Shown: positions 5,535 to 8,542 of the stretch, piece after piece
Layout: every line of letters begins with the position of its first letter
Position numbering within the stretch: the first letter of the stretch is position 1
NCBI GenBank assembly: GCA_030628805.1
Contig: DAOVQG010000203.1
Coordinates: 1-8,542, forward strand
From: JAGMDK01 sp023128695
Lineage (GTDB): Bacteria > Planctomycetota > Phycisphaerae > UBA1845 > Fen-1342
Length of the DNA: 8,542 nucleotides
Direction: 5' to 3'
Notes under the pieces: model-generated
Database searches by the model: none
Seen by the model: only the letters and a program-made list of their open reading frames with translations
What the model was told of the DNA's origin: nothing
Program-made: the position numbers and the translations under genes

Positions 5535-8500
5535 TTGAACAACCTGACACTTCAGATTGACCCGTTGGACGACCACGAAGGCTGGCGGGCCGAGTGGTAT
5601 CTCGGCGAGAAGGTCATCGGCCAACCCATACCGATCGACGGCGACGCCGCCCGCGCGCTGCTGGATGAAAATCGCCGACTCTCGGAGCTGTTCGAGCAGA
5701 GGCGACGACCACTCACCGAACCAGGCTACCTGTATGCCCTGGGACGGATGATGTTCGAGCACTGGTTCCAGCCGGTCTGGGAGACGGTCGCGGCCCAGCT
5801 TGGCACGGGGCCCCGTAGTTTGCTGATCCGCTCCAATGTAGCGGCCGGGCCCCGTACCGGCCGAAATGTAGCGGCCGGGCCCCGTACCGGCCGTAGCCCC
5901 GACCGCGAAATCCTCAACCTCCCGTGGGAGCTGGTCGAGCTCGTCCCGGACCTGCCGTTGGGCTGTGACCCGAACTGGACCCTGCGGCGGACGCCGCTAG
6001 CACGCTTGCAACCGAACGGAGAGCGGCTCACGCCCGGGCCGTTGCGGATCTTGTTTCTGGCCGCGGCCCCGACGGACCAGGACCATCTCGATTACGAGCG
6101 CGAGGAAGATGCGATCCTGACGGCGACCGGGCGGGTCAAGCAGACCGTCTACCTGGACTTCGCCGATACGGGCGGGCTGGCCGAGCTGGCCGAGCTGGTG
6201 CCCGACTTCCGCCCGCACGTCGTACACCTCTCGGGCCACGGCGTTCTGACCGACGACGGCACCGGCACGTTCGCCTTCGAGCGGGAAGACGGCCGCACCG
6301 ATTCCGTGGACGCCCGCCGCATCGCCGCCGACGTCTTCCGCGGCAGTTCCGTGCGGTGCGTGTTCCTGAACGGCTGCCAGACGGCCCGGGCGGCGGTGGC
6401 CGGGCTGTGTCAGCATCTGGTAACCGCCGGCGTGCCGCTCGTGCTCGGCTGGGCGGCCAGCGTCGCGGACGACTTGGCGACCGAGTTCGCCGAGGTCTTT
6501 TATAGCCGACTCGTGCGCGGCGAGAGCGCCTCCTCCGCCGCGGCACACGCCCGCCAGGCGATCAAGAAAAGCGGCTTGATCCAGGCTGACGGCGGGGCGA
6601 TCGCGATGCAGGATGCCACGTTCGCGCTGCCGCAGCTTTACACATCCGTGCCCGGCGACGACGTTTTCGACCGAAAGGCGCCGCCGGAACCGTACGCCGG
6701 CCCGCGGACGACGCGTTTTATCCTCGGGGACGGGATCAAGGGGCTGACCGAGGGTTACGTCGGCCGCCGGCGTGAGGGGCAGAAGCTCATCCCGGCCCTG
6801 CGTGACGGCCGCACGACGGTCGCGGTGCTGACCGGCATCGGCGGCGCCGGCAAGAGCACGCTCGCCACGCGGGCCGCCAACCGCCTGGTCGCGGACGGCT
6901 TTCGGCTGCTGCCGGTGCGGGTGGAAGAGGGCGACGATCCCGGTAAGCAGGGTCAGATGGCGGTGACCAAGCTGATCGAGGCCTTCGCGCGGGCTTTCCT
7001 CGCCGCGGGGCGGGATGATCTCCACGCCACGATCATCAACGGCAAGATTCCGCGCGACCAGCGGCTGGCGCTGGCGGTGGAGGAGCTGAACGAGCTGCGC
7101 TGCCTGCTGGTGCTCGATAACTTTGAAGAAGCACTCCACGTGGAGACCCGCACTGTCGTCGATCCGGAATTGGCGGGGTTCTACAAGTTCCTGACATCCC
7201 ATCTGACGCGCGGCTCGCGGGCGATCGTGACCTGCCGCTATCTCCCGGCCGACACGCTGACGGAGCAGTCGACCGTCGTGCACCTGCCGCTGCCGGACTT
7301 TCAGGAGCACGAAGTGCTGAAGTTCCTGCGCCGCGAGCCGCGGGTGGACGAACGCTTGCGGCTCCGCGTCCTGCCGCTGACCTTGGTGGCGGACCTGCAC
7401 CGCAAATTCGGCGGCACGCCGCGGTTTCTCGAGGACGTGCGGCTATTGCTGAAGACCGCCGATCCGGCTGAGCTGCGGAAAGACCTGGACGGCGTAGAGC
7501 CCGGCGAGTTGAGCAAAGCGCGGCAGAAGTACTACGACCAGATCATCACCGCCCGGCTCTATGAGGCTCTCTCGCCGGAAGCCCGGCTCGTGACGACCCG
7601 TGTGGCGGTGAGTGAGCTGCCGCTGCCGGTCGACGCCGTCACGCGGCTCACGGAACTCGCTGAGGAGCAAGCCGCGGCGTCGCTGGAGTCGGCGGTGGAA
7701 TACGGCCTGCTCCAGCGCTTCGAGGCCCCGGACCTGCCCACGCTCTTCCATCCGCCGGGCCTGCTGCGCTATTGGCTGGTCGATCCCGCGCGGCTGTCCA
7801 CAGATGACGGCCGCGCTGTCCACCGGCAACTGGCGGCCTTCTGGCGCGACAGCTTAGAGAACGAACGCGGAGCCGAGCTGCGCGTGCCGATCGAGCTGGA
7901 GTTGTACGTCTGCCGCGCGCACGCCCTGTTGGGTGTCGATGACGAGACATTCTGTTGGGCGAGTGTACGGTTGGCGGTCGGCTTGACACGTCGTGCCGAA
8001 TGGCGGAGAGCCCGTCAGCTTCTCGACGAAGTACCGGAGCCGGCCCGCGACGGCGCATGGTGGCACGCCCTCGCCACGCTTGACATGAACGAGGGCAAGT
8101 ACCCGGCGGCTCGGGAGAAGTTTGAGAAAGCGCTTGCCATCATCGATCAGGCGATCGGCGACCGCGCGGGCGAGGCGGCCACGTGGGCACAACTGGGCAT
8201 GATCGATCTCAAGGAAGGTAGTTACACAGCGGCTCGGGACAAGTATGAGAAGGCACTCGACATGTTCCAGGCGATCGGCGACCGCGCGGGCGAAGCGGCC
8301 ACGTGGCACAACCTCGCCTCGATCGACCTGAACGAGAGCAAATACCCGGCGGCGCGGGAGAAGTGCGAGAAAGCGCGTGACATGCGACAGGCGATCGGCG
8401 ACCGCGCGGGCGAGGCGAAGACATGGCACCAACTCGCCACGCTTGATGGGAACGAGGGTAACTACCCGGCGGCGCGGGAGAAGTTCGAGAAAGCCCTGAC

Positions 8501-8542
8501 CATCAAACAGTCGATCGGCGACCGCGCGGGCGAGGCGGCCAC
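5535..8542 (+). CDS. CHAT protease - STAND/NB-ARC ATPase - TPR protein (3' end outside window)
   Basis: This is a cytoplasmic three-part protein: a CHAT caspase-like protease, a nucleotide-driven STAND switch and a TPR sensor arm. It has 1002 complete codons here and no stop. The frame has no ATG or GTG near its beginning. TTG at 5535 is the likely start, with AGGGGGG about 8 bases upstream, and the frame is closed by TGA at 5487-5489. Residues 1-400 form the CHAT region: LPWELV, then PLRILFLAAAP, then VHLSGHG with H235 and FLNGCQTA with C281 as the probable catalytic pair. VGRRRE precedes the P-loop GIGGAGKST (434-442, K440). LLVLDNFE (524-531, D528) is Walker B, GSRAIVTCR is a sensor-like strand and KFGGTPRFLE resembles the NB-ARC GLPL region. 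TPR units of 40 residues run from about 842 to the edge. Family members are linked to immunity or programmed death; the target here is unknown. Two 10-residue repeats are inserted ahead of LPWEL. Confidence 0.92.
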   Translation, partial: MNNLTLQIDPLDDHEGWRAEWYLGEKVIGQPIPIDGDAARALLDENRRLSELFEQRRRPLTEPGYLYALGRMMFEHWFQPVWETVAAQLGTGPRSLLIRSNVAAGPRTGRNVAAGPRTGRSPDREILNLPWELVELVPDLPLGCDPNWTLRRTPLARLQPNGERLTPGPLRILFLAAAPTDQDHLDYEREEDAILTATGRVKQTVYLDFADTGGLAELAELVPDFRPHVVHLSGHGVLTDDGTGTFAFEREDGRTDSVDARRIAADVFRGSSVRCVFLNGCQTARAAVAGLCQHLVTAGVPLVLGWAASVADDLATEFAEVFYSRLVRGESASSAAAHARQAIKKSGLIQADGGAIAMQDATFALPQLYTSVPGDDVFDRKAPPEPYAGPRTTRFILGDGIKGLTEGYVGRRREGQKLIPALRDGRTTVAVLTGIGGAGKSTLATRAANRLVADGFRLLPVRVEEGDDPGKQGQMAVTKLIEAFARAFLAAGRDDLHATIINGKIPRDQRLALAVEELNELRCLLVLDNFEEALHVETRTVVDPELAGFYKFLTSHLTRGSRAIVTCRYLPADTLTEQSTVVHLPLPDFQEHEVLKFLRREPRVDERLRLRVLPLTLVADLHRKFGGTPRFLEDVRLLLKTADPAELRKDLDGVEPGELSKARQKYYDQIITARLYEALSPEARLVTTRVAVSELPLPVDAVTRLTELAEEQAAASLESAVEYGLLQRFEAPDLPTLFHPPGLLRYWLVDPARLSTDDGRAVHRQLAAFWRDSLENERGAELRVPIELELYVCRAHALLGVDDETFCWASVRLAVGLTRRAEWRRARQLLDEVPEPARDGAWWHALATLDMNEGKYPAAREKFEKALAIIDQAIGDRAGEAATWAQLGMIDLKEGSYTAARDKYEKALDMFQAIGDRAGEAATWHNLASIDLNESKYPAAREKCEKARDMRQAIGDRAGEAKTWHQLATLDGNEGNYPAAREKFEKALTIKQSIGDRAGEAA
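5835..5894 (+). repeat. Two in-frame 30-bp repeats inserted in the CHAT coding sequence
   Basis: Positions 5835-5864 and 5865-5894 are identical except for the last base, and each encodes NVAAGPRTGR. They lie between LLIRS and SPDREILNLPWEL. Removing both restores a smooth LLIRSSPDREILNLPWEL, which is what CHAT proteins usually show here. Each unit holds the GGCCGG...CCGGCC inverted repeat that is also found at 5388-5411. At 30 bp the unit keeps the frame, so the protein gains 20 residues in what is probably a surface loop. Confidence 0.9.
8064..8542 (+). repeat. 120-bp tandem repeats encoding TPR units
   Basis: GATCGGCGACCGCGCGGGCG recurs at 8153, 8273, 8393 and 8513, exactly 120 bp apart. 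Each unit encodes about 40 residues of the form W-x-x-L-A-x-x-D-x-N-E-G-x-Y-x-A-A-R-E-K-x-E-K-A, then QAIGDRAGEA. Four units are visible and the array continues past the edge. The IGDRAGEA block is conserved in all four units at the protein level and almost fully at the DNA level. Such 40-residue TPRs are typical of proteins with CHAT or NB-ARC domains and normally bind a protein partner or trigger. Confidence 0.93.

Noticed and set aside
5997..7400. Long - strand frame of 467 residues opposite the CHAT gene
   Set aside because: It is a shadow frame. The + strand carries the CHAT, Walker A and Walker B motifs continuously across the same bases.

Overview
The window is GC-rich DNA carrying three protein genes separated by three repeat-filled gaps. 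The high GC content, the abundance of short palindromic intergenic repeats and the large CHAT-STAND-TPR protein suggest a bacterium of the Planctomycetota or a similar large-genome group. That assignment is inference: there is no rRNA or other marker gene here.

Layout from left to right. Positions 1-399 hold an 18-bp palindrome module, then a tandem array of 34-bp repeats, then a short leader with an inverted repeat. Positions 400-3126 (+) encode an OPT-family oligopeptide transporter of 908 residues, with an unusual soluble insert of about 200 residues that looks internally duplicated. Positions 3127-3456 repeat the left-hand pattern in the same order and orientation (palindrome module, then 34-bp-type array), so the transporter gene is bracketed by two direct copies of a composite repeat block. 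Positions 3457-5178 (-) encode a complete adenine deaminase (573 aa), convergent with the transporter. Positions 5179-5534 are a divergent intergenic region with a 4 x 13-bp tandem repeat, a GC hairpin and a second hairpin-type element. From 5535 (+), with a TTG start, a very large gene runs off the right edge. It encodes an N-terminal CHAT (caspase-like) protease domain with a His/Cys pair, a central STAND/NB-ARC-type ATPase and C-terminal 40-residue TPR repeats whose 120-bp DNA units are strikingly alike.

The transporter and the deaminase are ordinary nutrient-uptake and purine-salvage functions, and nothing in the sequence ties them to each other or to the CHAT protein. The CHAT-STAND-TPR protein has the architecture of a sensor-switch-protease, as seen in bacterial immunity and regulated-death proteins; its target is not visible here. 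The most unusual points are: two 30-bp units inserted in frame inside the CHAT region that match an element in the adjacent intergenic region; the duplicated soluble domain within the OPT transporter; the composite repeat blocks on both sides of that gene; and the alternating 13-bp repeat just upstream of the deaminase gene.
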